Counted from the first letter of the stretch, positions 1-7,699 are shown. The stretch: DNA of 64,000 bases from a candidate division NC10 bacterium CSP1-5 (GCA_001443495.1 LDXR01000004.1:98295-162294); one strand, 5' to 3'. Notes: generated by a model not told the origin, from the sequence alone. A program made the numbers and translations.

Positions 1-2
1 AT

Positions 3-125
3 GGGGTGGACATCCCTCCGTTTCACGGGTGGATCTCGTCCGTTCACACCGAAGAAGATATCGCGTTCTCGGTTCAGGCCTTTGAAAAGGCCCTGCGGAT
101 GCTTCAGGCGGAAGGCCTCGCGTAG
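3..125 (+). CDS. Class III aminotransferase, C-terminal end (glutamate-1-semialdehyde aminomutase type), partial
   Basis: Only the last 40 codons are inside the window; the frame is open from the left edge and stops at TAG. The tail contains PPFHGWISSVHTEEDI, which matches the conserved end of PLP-dependent class III aminotransferases of the glutamate-1-semialdehyde 2,1-aminomutase group, where a hydrophobic stretch precedes a Ser-x-x-His-Thr/Ser-Glu-Glu-Asp-Ile motif. The active-site lysine lies outside the window, so true HemL (tetrapyrrole synthesis) cannot be told from other members of the group. About 135 bp separate it from the next gene on the same strand. Confidence 0.7.
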   Translation, partial: GVDIPPFHGWISSVHTEEDIAFSVQAFEKALRMLQAEGLA

Positions 126-262
126 ATCCTCCTCGACTCCGCTTCACCTCGCTCCCTGCACAGAGCTGCCCCGACACCCGGATGCGTGCTGTCGCACCGG
201 GGGTTTTCGCGTTGCCTCGGACCCCACTGCTCTGATAGCATGCCTCAAAGCGGGGAATGCCG

Positions 263-1270
263 ATGGTCACGTTTCTCACAGGCGCCACGGGCTTTATCGG
301 TGGCGCCATCCTCAATCGTCTCCTGCGGGAAGGGAAACGGGTCCTGACGCTGGTGCGCCGGGAGGAGGCGGCCTGTCAGCTCGCGGCCAAGGGGGCACAC
401 CCGGTCCTTGGAGATCTGCGCAGCCCTGTCACCTATCAGGAGGCGTTACGGCAGTCCGATCTCGTGATCCACGCCGCTGGGCTGAACGTCTTCTGTCTCG
501 CAGACCCCCGGCCCCTCTATGAGGTGAACGTGGATGGAACCCGCGCCCTCCTGCAGGCGGCGGGGGAGGCGGGAGTCAAGCGCATCGTGTACACGAGCTC
601 TGCCGCGACGATCGGCGAACCATACGGCCAGGTGGCGCACGAAGCGACACCGCATCGGGGCACGTTTCTGTCCCATTACGAGCGGTCGAAGTACGAGGCC
701 GAGCAGGTCGCCCTGGCCCTCGCGCGCCAGGGACTCCCGGTCGTGGTCCTGAACCCCTCCTCCGTCCAGGGACCGGGTCGGCTCCACGGAACCGCGCGGA
801 TCTTTCTCGATTATCTTAACGGGCGGTTGCCTGTCGTCTGCGGCGACTGGTTCAGCTTCGTCTATGTCGATGACTGTGTCGAGGCACATCTCAACGCGGC
901 ACAGATGGGGCGGGTCGGGGAGCGGTATCTGCTGAGCGGCGCATCGGTGACGAGGCGTGAACTGCTCGAGACCCTGGAAGAGGTGACCGGCGTCCACCGG
1001 CAACTCTGGCAGGTGGGCCCCAGGCTTGCCCTGATCCTCGGGACAGGGATGGAGTGGGGTGGCCGCTTCAGCGGACGCCGGCCGAGGTTCTGCGCCGAAC
1101 TCATCCGCACCATTCTGCACAGCAGCAGGTACGACAGCGGCAAGGCGGAACGGGAGCTCAAGCTCTCCTTTACCCCGTTGCGAGCGATGGTGTTCCAGAC
1201 CGTCGTGTGGTATGCGCAGGCCGGCCATGTGAAGCACTCGCTCCCGCGTCTCGCCTCAGAGGGAAGGTAG
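263..1270 (+). CDS. NAD(P)-dependent epimerase/dehydratase, extended SDR family
   Basis: The protein of about 335 aa is an extended short-chain dehydrogenase. It opens with the Rossmann motif TGATGFIGG, has YTSSAA on the strand carrying the catalytic serine, and YERSK as the Tyr-x-x-x-Lys catalytic pair. The overall pattern resembles dihydroflavonol-4-reductase/HpnA-like enzymes that act on sugar nucleotides or isoprenoid-linked substrates; the substrate cannot be read from sequence. ATG 263 is preferred because GGGGA lies 6 bases before it; ATG 257 in the same frame is the alternative. It ends 2 bp before plsY, so the two are probably co-transcribed. Confidence 0.88.
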   Translation: MVTFLTGATGFIGGAILNRLLREGKRVLTLVRREEAACQLAAKGAHPVLGDLRSPVTYQEALRQSDLVIHAAGLNVFCLADPRPLYEVNVDGTRALLQAAGEAGVKRIVYTSSAATIGEPYGQVAHEATPHRGTFLSHYERSKYEAEQVALALARQGLPVVVLNPSSVQGPGRLHGTARIFLDYLNGRLPVVCGDWFSFVYVDDCVEAHLNAAQMGRVGERYLLSGASVTRRELLETLEEVTGVHRQLWQVGPRLALILGTGMEWGGRFSGRRPRFCAELIRTILHSSRYDSGKAERELKLSFTPLRAMVFQTVVWYAQAGHVKHSLPRLASEGR

Positions 1271-1272
1271 GC

Positions 1273-1881
1273 ATGCCCGATCTTCAGGCTCTCGCTCTCG
1301 TCTGTATCGCGTACCTCGTCGGCTCCATCCCGTTCGGGCTCTTGGTCTCGCGGGCGTTGGCGCGGGTGGATATCCGAAGGCACGGAAGCGGGACTATCGG
1401 AACGGCCAACGTCCTCCGGATCGTGGGCAAGCAGGCGGCGGCCCTCACCCTGCTCGGGGATCTGCTGAAGGGGTTTCTCCCCGTTGTGGCCGCCCGCTCT
1501 CTGGGAGCATCAGAGCTCTGGGTGGCGGGCGTCGGGCTCGCGGCGGTGCTGGGCCACAACTGGCCGATCTATCTCCGGTTCGCTGGCGGTAAGGGCGTGG
1601 CCACCAGCTTTGGCGCCCTCCTCGCCATGACGCCGCTTCCCGCTCTCTTGGGACTCCTCACCTGGACGGCGGTCGTCCTCGTCTTCCGCTACACCTCTTT
1701 AGCGGCGTTGATCGCCAGCGTCTGCGTCCCGCCCGTCATCCTGTTCTTCACCGGCGCCGGTCCGTATCTTGTCTTCTCCCTCCTGGCCGCCCTCCTCATC
1801 TTTGTCCGCCACCGGGACAACATCAAGCGGCTCTGGGCGGGGACGGAGCATCGGGTGGGCCAGCGGGTGCGTGTAAGCTGA
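1273..1881 (+). CDS. plsY: Acyl-phosphate:glycerol-3-phosphate acyltransferase PlsY
   Basis: PlsY makes lysophosphatidic acid from acyl-phosphate and glycerol-3-phosphate in the inner membrane, the first step of phospholipid synthesis in most bacteria. The 202-aa protein shows all three family motifs: HGSGTIGTANVLR near residue 35 (usually SGNxGATNxxR), GHNWPIYLRFAGGKGVAT near residue 95, and RHRDNIKRLWAGTE near the C-terminus. Several hydrophobic segments separate them, as in the polytopic family. Length is normal. It follows the epimerase by 2 bp and faces the convergent Nudix gene. Confidence 0.96.
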   Translation: MPDLQALALVCIAYLVGSIPFGLLVSRALARVDIRRHGSGTIGTANVLRIVGKQAAALTLLGDLLKGFLPVVAARSLGASELWVAGVGLAAVLGHNWPIYLRFAGGKGVATSFGALLAMTPLPALLGLLTWTAVVLVFRYTSLAALIASVCVPPVILFFTGAGPYLVFSLLAALLIFVRHRDNIKRLWAGTEHRVGQRVRVS

Positions 1882-1906
1882 CCGCGGCCCGTGCGCACGT
1901 CGGGAC

Positions 1907-2455
1907 TTAGGGGGCGCCGTGATCGAGGAGGCGCTCTGCCCAGAAGAGGCCGATGAGGCTCTGCGCATCCACGATCCGATTCGCGAGGGCCATGCGGACC
2001 GCCCGGCGGAAGGGAAGACGGATCGGCTCGACGAATTCACCGGCCGTGGGGCGCGGACGCTTCACCGCCGTGAGCCCCCTGGCGAGGAAGATGTGGATGC
2101 ATCCGGTGGAAAAGCCGGCGGCGTGGTAGACGACGCAGAGCTTCCGGAGGCGCTTGGGGCGCATCCCGGTCTCCTCGGCGCATTCCCGCCGCGCCGTCCG
2201 CGCGGGGGATTCCCCCGGGTCGATGACGCCGGCCGGCAGCTCGCAGAGGACCCGGCCGAGCGCGGGGCGGTACTGGCGCACGAGATAGATATTTCCGGCG
2301 TCGTCGAGGGGGACCACGGCCACCGCATCGGGCGGCCGGACGATGTCGCGGGTGGCGGTCGTCCCGTCAGGCAGACGGACGACGTACAGGTGCGTCGTGA
2401 GGTAGTTGCCCGCATAGACCACCCGTCGCTTGAGAACCTTTTCTTGAAGTCGCAT
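1907..2455 (-). CDS. Nudix hydrolase, ADP-ribose pyrophosphatase-like
   Basis: The 182-aa protein carries a full Nudix box beginning at GVIDPGES and ending REC-AEETGM, which binds divalent metal and cleaves nucleoside diphosphates linked to another moiety. The N-terminal strand region (RDIVRPPDAVAVVPL, then VRQYRPALG) is typical of the ADP-ribose pyrophosphatase NudF/YffH branch. The start ATG has GGGAGG about 8 bases upstream. It is convergent with plsY and divergent from the next small exported protein. The exact substrate is inferred from family only. Confidence 0.9.
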   Translation of the reverse strand: MRLQEKVLKRRVVYAGNYLTTHLYVVRLPDGTTATRDIVRPPDAVAVVPLDDAGNIYLVRQYRPALGRVLCELPAGVIDPGESPARTARRECAEETGMRPKRLRKLCVVYHAAGFSTGCIHIFLARGLTAVKRPRPTAGEFVEPIRLPFRRAVRMALANRIVDAQSLIGLFWAERLLDHGAP

Positions 2456-2567
2456 TGTGGCCTCCCGTGGTTGTGAGGATCGTCCGATTGTACCCGAGCA
2501 GTGCCACTCACGCTATCCAGATCGTGGTTGCACCGAGGATGACGTTGAAGGGCAAGGAGGTTCATGC

Positions 2568-3065
2568 ATGCGACACCCGTACTGGAAGGTCTTGGGGCTG
2601 ACCGTGTTCGTCGCGCTGTTGAGCCTGCGGTGCGCGGCGCCGGCGAGGCTCCCTACCCTTGAGAGGCTCCGCGAGGTCGAAGTGGAAGGGGCGAGTCCGC
2701 TGATCGTGAAAGTGACAAACATGGAGAGGCGTCCATTGCGCGCCGATGAACTGCCACCCCCGAGCACGGCAGGCTTCTTTTGGGAGTACCGGGTCAGGAT
2801 TGCCAATCCGATCGATATCGGGTTTCGTCTGGACCGCCTGCATCTCACGGTCCAGAACCTGTGGGGAAAGAGCTGGCCCGGAGATCAACCCTTGAATTTC
2901 AGGGTGAAGGAGGGGGGCCAGGAGGAGGTGATGGTTCAGGCGCGGTTGGCCTCTTCCAGTCCGGAGGACACGCCCAGCCTGACGGGGATCGAGACCTTGA
3001 CGTTCCTCGGTCAGCGTGACGATGGGCAACCGATCAGCTTCACCGTCCGCGTCCCGTTGGATTAG
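2568..3065 (+). CDS. Small exported protein of unknown function
   Basis: The 165-aa product starts at an ATG with AAGGAGG 7 bases upstream; longer in-frame starts lack a good ribosome site. Residues 7-21 are hydrophobic (VLGLTVFVALLSL) and are followed by R-C-A-A, so it may be exported. The cysteine is preceded by Arg rather than the small residue of a normal lipobox, so lipoprotein processing is doubtful. The rest is a beta-rich domain with VKVTNMERRPL and EYRVRIANPIDIGF segments, suggesting a single immunoglobulin-like fold. No family was recognised. It is convergent with a small membrane protein 7 bp downstream. Confidence 0.6.
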   Translation: MRHPYWKVLGLTVFVALLSLRCAAPARLPTLERLREVEVEGASPLIVKVTNMERRPLRADELPPPSTAGFFWEYRVRIANPIDIGFRLDRLHLTVQNLWGKSWPGDQPLNFRVKEGGQEEVMVQARLASSSPEDTPSLTGIETLTFLGQRDDGQPISFTVRVPLD

Positions 3066-3072
3066 ACAGCAG

Positions 3073-3249
3073 TCAGCTTTGGGGTCTATTACCAAACCGG
3101 TCGGCTTCGTAGAACCTCTCTCTTTTCGCCAGGCGGATGAGAAAAATGGCGATGATGACGAGGAGGATCCCGAAGAAAACGGCAGCCCACGTCTCTATTG
3201 CTGTGTCCTGACCGGTGATCGTTATGGCAAGTGGACCGAGAAGAGTCAT
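3073..3249 (-). CDS. Small single-pass membrane protein
   Basis: A 58-aa protein with one clear transmembrane segment (VFFGILLVIIAIFLIRLA) followed by a basic, cytoplasm-like tail. The ATG at 3249 was chosen because GAAGGGAG lies a few bases upstream and an extended -10 element sits about 30 bp before it; an upstream in-frame ATG at 3276 would place the start before the probable transcript start. No family recognised; short proteins of this type are often membrane-complex accessories. Confidence 0.55.
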   Translation of the reverse strand: MTLLGPLAITITGQDTAIETWAAVFFGILLVIIAIFLIRLAKRERFYEADRFGNRPQS

Positions 3250-3279
3250 CGAGGCTCCCTTCGAGCGATTCCACACATT

Positions 3280-3288
3280 ATTATACCA
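3280..3288 (-). promoter_or_regulatory. Extended -10 promoter for the small membrane protein
   Basis: Minus-strand TGGTATAAT, a perfect TATAAT with the TGn extension, lies about 31 bp upstream of the ATG at 3249. No good -35 hexamer is visible at 16-18 bp, which fits extended -10 promoters. Confidence 0.5.
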
Positions 3289-3346
3289 AATTTTTGGTTG
3301 ACCAGCTCCCCAGAGGCCAAAGGAGCTGGGCCCTCAAAGGAGCCCT

Positions 3347-4243
3347 CTAGGTCGTCTTGCGAACCTGGACGTTGGCCAAATCCTCGATGAGGGTGATGAC
3401 GGCCGAGTGGTCGAGGCCTCCCCGACCCTTGGACCTCAGGGCTGCGAAGAGCTCCTGGACGATGGCGGTGGTGGGGAGAGGAACCTGCAGCGACCGGGCC
3501 GCCTCCATGATGAGGCCGAGATCCTTGTAGTGGAGATCGACCTTGAATCCCGGCTGAAAGTTCCCCTTGATGATCTGGGGGCCCTTCATCTCGAGGCATC
3601 GGCTGCCCGCCATGCCGCCCCCGAGTGCCTGGATGAGACGTTCGGGGTCGAGCCCGGCCTTCGCCGCAAGCGTCAGGGCCTCACCGATGGCCGTAAGGTT
3701 GATCGCGACGATCACCTGATTGGCCAGCTTCGTGAATCCCCCGGCTCCAGCAGATCCCATGTACGTGATCGTCTTGCCCATGGCCTGCAAGACGGGACGG
3801 ACCGCCTCGAAGACCTCCTGATCCCCACCGACCATGATCGAGAGGATTCCCTCGATGGCCCCCTTCTCCCCCCCGCTGACCGGAGCATCCAGGGCCTTGA
3901 CCCCCCCTTTTTTCGCCTCCTGGTAGATCTTCTGCGAGACCAGGGGGGAGATCGTGCTCATATCGATCAGGATCGTGCCCGACGTGGTACCCTCGAGAAC
4001 GCCATTCGGCCCGAGAACAACCGCCTCGACATCGGGCGAGTTCGGCAGCATCGTGATAACCACCTGGGAAGCGGCCGCCACGTCCTTGGGCGAGGAACCC
4101 AGGGACGCTCCCGCGCGTTTCATCTCCTCCATCGCAGGGCGCGAGCGGTTGTAGACGGTGAGACCGTACCCCGCCTTCAGGAGATTCCGCACCATGGGCT
4201 TTCCCATGATGCCGAGTCCGATAAAACCGATCTTCTGTGCCAT
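3347..4243 (-). CDS. 2-hydroxy-3-oxopropionate (tartronate semialdehyde) reductase-like dehydrogenase
   Basis: The 298-aa protein is a beta-hydroxyacid dehydrogenase. GFIGLGIMGKPM near the N-terminus is the NAD(P)-binding signature; DAPVSGGEKGAIEG is the substrate-binding loop, and the catalytic lysine lies in GFTKLANQ. The family reduces tartronate semialdehyde to glycerate (GarR/GlxR) or oxidises 3-hydroxyisobutyrate; sequence alone does not separate these. Its partner 45 bp upstream is a glyoxylate-reductase-type enzyme, which favours a role in glyoxylate/glycerate metabolism. A good GGGAG ribosome site precedes the ATG. Confidence 0.87.
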   Translation of the reverse strand: MAQKIGFIGLGIMGKPMVRNLLKAGYGLTVYNRSRPAMEEMKRAGASLGSSPKDVAAASQVVITMLPNSPDVEAVVLGPNGVLEGTTSGTILIDMSTISPLVSQKIYQEAKKGGVKALDAPVSGGEKGAIEGILSIMVGGDQEVFEAVRPVLQAMGKTITYMGSAGAGGFTKLANQVIVAINLTAIGEALTLAAKAGLDPERLIQALGGGMAGSRCLEMKGPQIIKGNFQPGFKVDLHYKDLGLIMEAARSLQVPLPTTAIVQELFAALRSKGRGGLDHSAVITLIEDLANVQVRKTT

Positions 4244-4262
4244 TGTTGTTACTCCCGGTTCA

Positions 4263-4290
4263 TGGAACCCCGACCCCTGAACCGTGAACT
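4263..4290. repeat. Degenerate 7-bp periodic array (GTGAACN type)
   Basis: Four heptamers in register read TGGAACC, then a diverged unit, then CTGAACC and GTGAACT. They fill most of the gap between the two dehydrogenase genes and run into the stop codon of the upstream one. The same unit family recurs at 7048, 7541, 7646, 7700 and 60250. Confidence 0.55.
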
Positions 4291-5266
4291 ATGCTCTGAC
4301 GAGGACCTCGGGATTGACCAGATTGGGCGGCCGATGGCCGGTGACGGCGGCCACACAGTTCTCCGCGGCCATACAGGCCATTCTTGTCCGGGTCTCCATA
4401 GAGGCGCTGGCGATGTGAGGGGCCAGGATCAGGTTCTGCAGCCGGAGGAGTCCCCGCAGGACCTTGGGTTCCCGCTCGAAAACATCGAGGCCCGCGGCGG
4501 CAATGGTCTTCTTTTTCAGGGCGTGGAGCAGGGCCTTTTCGTCCACGATCGGGCCCCGGGCCACGTTGACAAGAATCGCCGTATCCTTCATCGCCTTTAA
4601 CTCTTTCGGGCCGATGTAGTGTCGCGTCTCGGAGGTCAGGGGGAGCACCAGCACGAGGAAGTCCGATTCCTTGAGGAGGGTCATCTTGTCCATGTAGGTT
4701 GCGTTCAGCTCCCGTTCCTTGGCCTCGTTCCGGTACCGTTGGGTGTACCGGATCCGCATGTTGAACCCCCGGGCCCGCCGCGCCACCGCCGACCCGATCC
4801 GCCCGAGGCCGCAGATGCCCAACGTCTTGCCGTACAGGTCCCGCCCGAGAAACCCCATGAGCATCCATTCTTTCCACTTCCCGGCCCGGACGAACCGGTC
4901 GGCTTCCACCACCCGCCGGGCCGTGGCCAAGAGGAGGGCCCAGGCAAACTCGGCAGTGGTCTCGGTGAGGACACCCGGGGTGTTGGTGACCATGATGCCG
5001 TGTCGCGTCGCCGCCTGTACGTCGATGTTGTCGAGCCCGGCGGCCACGTTGCTGACGACCTTCAGACGGGGGCTTTTGCGGAGTACCTCGGCGTCGACGG
5101 TGTCGGTCAGAAGGCAGATCATCCCCGCCTTCCCCTTCAGGCGCCAGATGAGCTGTTTTTTCGCATATCGGACGTCGCGCCGGTTCAAGTCCACGTTGCA
5201 CTGTTTGAGGGCGATATCGAGGGCGGGCTGGGGCAGCATCCGGGTGATCAGCACCTTCGGCTTCAC
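4289..5266 (-). CDS. D-isomer-specific 2-hydroxyacid dehydrogenase, glyoxylate/hydroxypyruvate reductase type
   Basis: The 325-aa protein has the D-2-hydroxyacid dehydrogenase layout: the NAD(P)-binding GICGLGRIGSAVARRA in the middle, VNVARGPIVDE carrying the cofactor-facing Arg, GLDVFEREP, and the catalytic His in APHIASAS. It probably reduces glyoxylate to glycolate or hydroxypyruvate to glycerate. The GTG start at 5266 follows AAAGGAGAGG; longer in-frame starts extend upstream of the TTGACA promoter. It heads an operon with the GarR-like reductase. Confidence 0.9.
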   Translation of the reverse strand: MKPKVLITRMLPQPALDIALKQCNVDLNRRDVRYAKKQLIWRLKGKAGMICLLTDTVDAEVLRKSPRLKVVSNVAAGLDNIDVQAATRHGIMVTNTPGVLTETTAEFAWALLLATARRVVEADRFVRAGKWKEWMLMGFLGRDLYGKTLGICGLGRIGSAVARRARGFNMRIRYTQRYRNEAKERELNATYMDKMTLLKESDFLVLVLPLTSETRHYIGPKELKAMKDTAILVNVARGPIVDEKALLHALKKKTIAAAGLDVFEREPKVLRGLLRLQNLILAPHIASASMETRTRMACMAAENCVAAVTGHRPPNLVNPEVLVRA

Positions 5267-5320
5267 GGGGAGCCTCTCCTTTTCGGATGGTGAAAACGGG
5301 GCGTGATTCCGGGCGCCCAC

Positions 5321-5349
5321 ACTGTAAAAGCTGGTCCTGCCCTTGTCAA
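5321..5349 (-). promoter_or_regulatory. Sigma-70 type promoter of the glyoxylate reductase operon
   Basis: Minus-strand TTGACA (5349-5344) and TACAGT (5326-5321) are separated by 17 bp. The GTG start lies about 55 bp downstream. It is back-to-back with the plus-strand promoter at 5382. Confidence 0.7.
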
Positions 5350-5381
5350 GGCATTTGGCGTGCGCGCGGGCCCCTTCGCCG

Positions 5382-5410
5382 TTGACAGGCCTCACGCCGG
5401 ATGATAGAAA
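5382..5410 (+). promoter_or_regulatory. Sigma-70 type promoter of the thioesterase gene
   Basis: TTGACA (5382-5387) and TAGAAA (5405-5410) with a 17-bp spacer lie about 47 bp upstream of the ATG at 5457. The divergent arrangement with the 5321-5349 promoter leaves only about 32 bp between the two -35 boxes, so shared control is possible. Confidence 0.65.
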
Positions 5411-5456
5411 CGGGCGCGTGGCGCGGAGCTCTCATCGGGTCAACAGGAGGAGCAGC

Positions 5457-5849
5457 ATGGCACCGAAGGTCGGGTCAAGCTACACCATCAAGCGGCGGGT
5501 TGAGCCGGAACACTCGGCGGACAGGCATGGGAATCCCGGGATCGATGTCTTTACCACCCCCCTTCTCTGCGAATGGAGCGAGGAGGCGGCGGTTCTCGCG
5601 GTCCAGGATCAACTGGATCCAGGAATGATCACCCTCGGGACACGCATCGACCTGAAACATCTCGTGGCGACTCCGATCGGGATGATGGTCCGGGTGACGG
5701 CCACCTTGAAGGAGATTGATGGGCGGAAGCTGAGCTTCGCCGTCGAGGCCTACGACGAAAGGGAAAAGATCAGCGAGTGCACCCACGAGCGCTTCATCGT
5801 CACGAAGAGCCGCTTCCTGGAGAAGGTCGCCGAAAAGGCAAAGGGGTAG
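5457..5849 (+). CDS. Hotdog-fold thioesterase, fluoroacetyl-CoA thioesterase (FlK)-like
   Basis: The 130-aa protein follows the FlK-like single-domain hotdog pattern. The Thr of VFTTP, the Glu eight residues later in CEWSEEAA, and the His of DLKHLVATPIG fall in the same order and spacing as the Thr/Glu/His catalytic residues of FlK, as I remember that family. THERFIV near the C-terminus is also typical. Most members hydrolyse ordinary short or branched acyl-CoA; fluoroacetyl-CoA use should not be assumed. AGGAGG lies about 6 bases before the ATG and a TTGACA promoter lies upstream. rtcA follows 75 bp downstream. Confidence 0.82.
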   Translation: MAPKVGSSYTIKRRVEPEHSADRHGNPGIDVFTTPLLCEWSEEAAVLAVQDQLDPGMITLGTRIDLKHLVATPIGMMVRVTATLKEIDGRKLSFAVEAYDEREKISECTHERFIVTKSRFLEKVAEKAKG

Positions 5850-5923
5850 GGCAGGGTGGCGCGGCCCCTGCGGATGCCGCGCCGCAGGCCAGGGTGTGGG
5901 GGCGGCTTCTCGATCGCGCGACG

Positions 5924-6955
5924 ATGCTGACGATCGACGGATCCTACGGGGAAGGGGGAGGGCAGATCCTCCGAACTGCCCTGGCCCTGAGTGCCGTGCT
6001 GGACCGGCCGGTGCTGATCGAAAAGATCCGCGCTGGACGGAGGAACCCGGGACTTCAGGCCCAGCACCTGGCCGGCGTCAAGGCATTGGCCGAGATCACC
6101 AGGGCTGAGGTCGAGGGGGCCACCGTCGGGTCGACTTCGCTCCGGTTCGTTCCGGCCCGCATTGCTCACGGAGCCTATCGGTGGGATGTGGGTACCGCCG
6201 GCGCCATCTCGCTCGTGCTGCAGGCGATCCTGGTCCCGCTCGCGTTCGCACCCGCTGCTTCGCATATTGCCATCACCGGCGGGACACACGTCCCGTGGAG
6301 CCCTCCATTTCCTTACGTCGAACAGGTCCTCCTCCCCACGCTGCAAGGCATGGGCCTTCGGGTGTCGCTCAGACTCGGGCGGTGGGGGTTCTACCCGAAG
6401 GGGGGAGGGATGGTCGAGGGGACGATCGAGGCCTCGACGCTTCGGCCGGTGACTCTCACCCGTCGAGGATCGCTCACGGAAATTGTGGGCCTCTCGGCGG
6501 TGGCCGGGGTCCCGACAGACATTGCGGAGCGGCAGCGGCAGCGCGCCCTCGCGCGTCTCAGCTCACTCGGGGTCCCTTGTCGGATTGAAACCAGCGCGGT
6601 GCAGGCGTCAAGTCCGGGGACGGTCCTCTTTCTTTTGATCAGGTGTGAGGGGGGACGGGCCGGATTCAGCAGTCTGGGCGCAAGGGGAAAACCGGCGGAA
6701 CGCGTGTCGGATGAGGCCTGCGATGAGGTTTTTGTGTATCTCGAGCAGGAGGGGGTCGCCGATCCTTACCTGGCCGATCAGCTCCTGCTGCCGATGGCCC
6801 TCGCCTCCGGCTCGTCCTCGATGACGACGACGCGAGTGACCGAACACCTGTTGACGAACCGGTGGGTGGTAGAGCAGTTTCTTCCGGGACGCGTGAGGGT
6901 CGAGGGAGGCGTGGGGCAGCCGGGTCGCGTAACGGTCGAGGGCGCCGGCCGATGA
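5924..6955 (+). CDS. rtcA: RNA 3'-terminal phosphate cyclase RtcA
   Basis: RtcA uses ATP to convert RNA 3'-phosphate ends to 2',3'-cyclic phosphates through an enzyme-AMP intermediate. The 343-aa protein begins with the hallmark DGSYGEGGGQILRTALALS. The adenylated histidine is expected in the C-terminal motif, seen here as TEHLLTNRWVVEQFLPG, and LADQLLLPMALASG just before it is also strongly conserved. Length is normal for the family. No RtcB, RtcR or sigma-54 element was seen beside it. The next gene downstream is the candidate selenoprotein rhodanese. Confidence 0.95.
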   Translation: MLTIDGSYGEGGGQILRTALALSAVLDRPVLIEKIRAGRRNPGLQAQHLAGVKALAEITRAEVEGATVGSTSLRFVPARIAHGAYRWDVGTAGAISLVLQAILVPLAFAPAASHIAITGGTHVPWSPPFPYVEQVLLPTLQGMGLRVSLRLGRWGFYPKGGGMVEGTIEASTLRPVTLTRRGSLTEIVGLSAVAGVPTDIAERQRQRALARLSSLGVPCRIETSAVQASSPGTVLFLLIRCEGGRAGFSSLGARGKPAERVSDEACDEVFVYLEQEGVADPYLADQLLLPMALASGSSSMTTTRVTEHLLTNRWVVEQFLPGRVRVEGGVGQPGRVTVEGAGR

Positions 6956-7047
6956 CGGCTCGACTGGGCTCGCCGAAGTCCGATGACAAAGGGATCGACG
7001 GAAAATTCCGCAACTTGCTGGTTCTGGTGCAGCAGCGCCCTCGGACC

Positions 7048-7075
7048 CTGAACTGTGAACCGTTAACTGTGAACT
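7048..7075. repeat. 7-bp periodic array (GTGAACN type), four units
   Basis: Four heptamers in register: CTGAACT, GTGAACC, then GTTAACT and GTGAACT. It lies in the gap between rtcA and the rhodanese gene, about 23 bp before the rhodanese start. Confidence 0.7.
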
Positions 7076-7098
7076 CGCTGTGCGGGAGGAGGTAAAGG

Positions 7099-7428
7099 AT
7101 GGTGGAGCCCACAAGCATCAGTCCGGCCGACGTCCGGGCACGTCTGCAGTCCGGGAGAGGGACGATACTCGTCTGCGCCTACGAGGACGAGGCCAAGTTC
7201 ACACGGGCCCGGCTCGAAGGGGCGATATCGCTCCAGTCGCTTCAATCGAGGCTTCCGTCTCTTCCGAAGGAAACAGAGATCGTCTTTTATTGAGGCTGAC
7301 CTGAGGACGCAAGCGCTGTCGGTCGGGCAGCCGAGTACAGGGAAAAGGGATACGCGAACGCCAAGGTCCTTGCTGGAGGGATTGCCGCCTGGAAGGCGGC
7401 AGGCTATCCGGTCTACCGTGATGGCTAA
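7099..7428 (+). CDS. Rhodanese-like protein with two in-frame UGA codons at the active-site Cys positions (candidate selenoprotein)
   Basis: GGAGG lies 8 bases before the ATG. Read through two TGA codons (7291-7293 and 7297-7299), one unbroken frame of 109 residues gives a complete single rhodanese domain: ETEIVFY, then UGA-Gly-UGA, then PEDASAVGRAAEYREKG, and finally LAGGIAAWKAAGYPV, the classic rhodanese C-terminal signature. In ordinary homologs this loop reads YCxCP, with the first Cys taking up sulfur. Both TGAs therefore fall exactly at residues 65 and 67, where Cys is expected. A 6-bp hairpin with loop GGUCG follows at 7315-7331. Without UGA decoding the product would be a useless 64-aa fragment. 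The alternative is a pseudogene with two coincident Cys-to-stop changes. Confidence 0.8.
7315..7331 (+). promoter_or_regulatory. Bacterial SECIS-like hairpin in the rhodanese gene
   Basis: GCTGTC and GGCAGC pair over 6 bp (one G-U) around the loop GGTCG. The loop begins 21 nt after the second TGA and 27 nt after the first. Bacterial SECIS elements sit just downstream of the UGA inside the coding sequence, and the E. coli fdhF element has a GGUC apical loop. Confidence 0.6.
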
Positions 7429-7540
7429 GTCTTGCGCTGGGGTTCACACACGGACGCTGGCGAAGACACCGGTAAACGCCCTCCTGGTATAGCGAAAGCT
7501 TGACTGCTCGGCACTGCGCTTGCTACACCCGCCCCAGGTA

Positions 7541-7568
7541 GTTCACAGTTCATGGTTCGCGGTTCACA
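7541..7568. repeat. 7-bp periodic array, GTTCAC orientation, four units
   Basis: Four exact-register heptamers, beginning GTTCACA and GTTCATG and ending with GTTCACA. This is the reverse complement of the GTGAACN unit seen about 100 bp downstream. Confidence 0.8.
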
Positions 7569-7645
7569 AACAGCCGCCAGTAAGGATGCAACGCTTCGAG
7601 CTCGACCGTGATCCAGAGCGACCCATACCCCTCCCGCTTTCGACT

Positions 7646-7673
7646 GTGAACAGTGAACGGTGAACCGTGAACG
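7646..7673. repeat. 7-bp periodic array, GTGAACN, four units
   Basis: Four units differing only in the last base: GTGAACA, GTGAACG, then GTGAACC and GTGAACG. The perfect first six bases mean this copy has diverged little. Confidence 0.85.
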
Positions 7674-7699
7674 CTACTGCCGGTTTTGACTTTCAATCT

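Noticed and set aside
3301..3330. Inverted repeat CCAGCTCC/GGAGCTGG after the GarR-like gene as a terminator
   Set aside because: The stem is good but no T-run follows on the minus strand; it may be an incidental or Rho-assisted end.
5457..5849. Genuine fluoroacetate resistance gene
   Set aside because: The FlK-like family is broad and no fluorometabolism gene is nearby.
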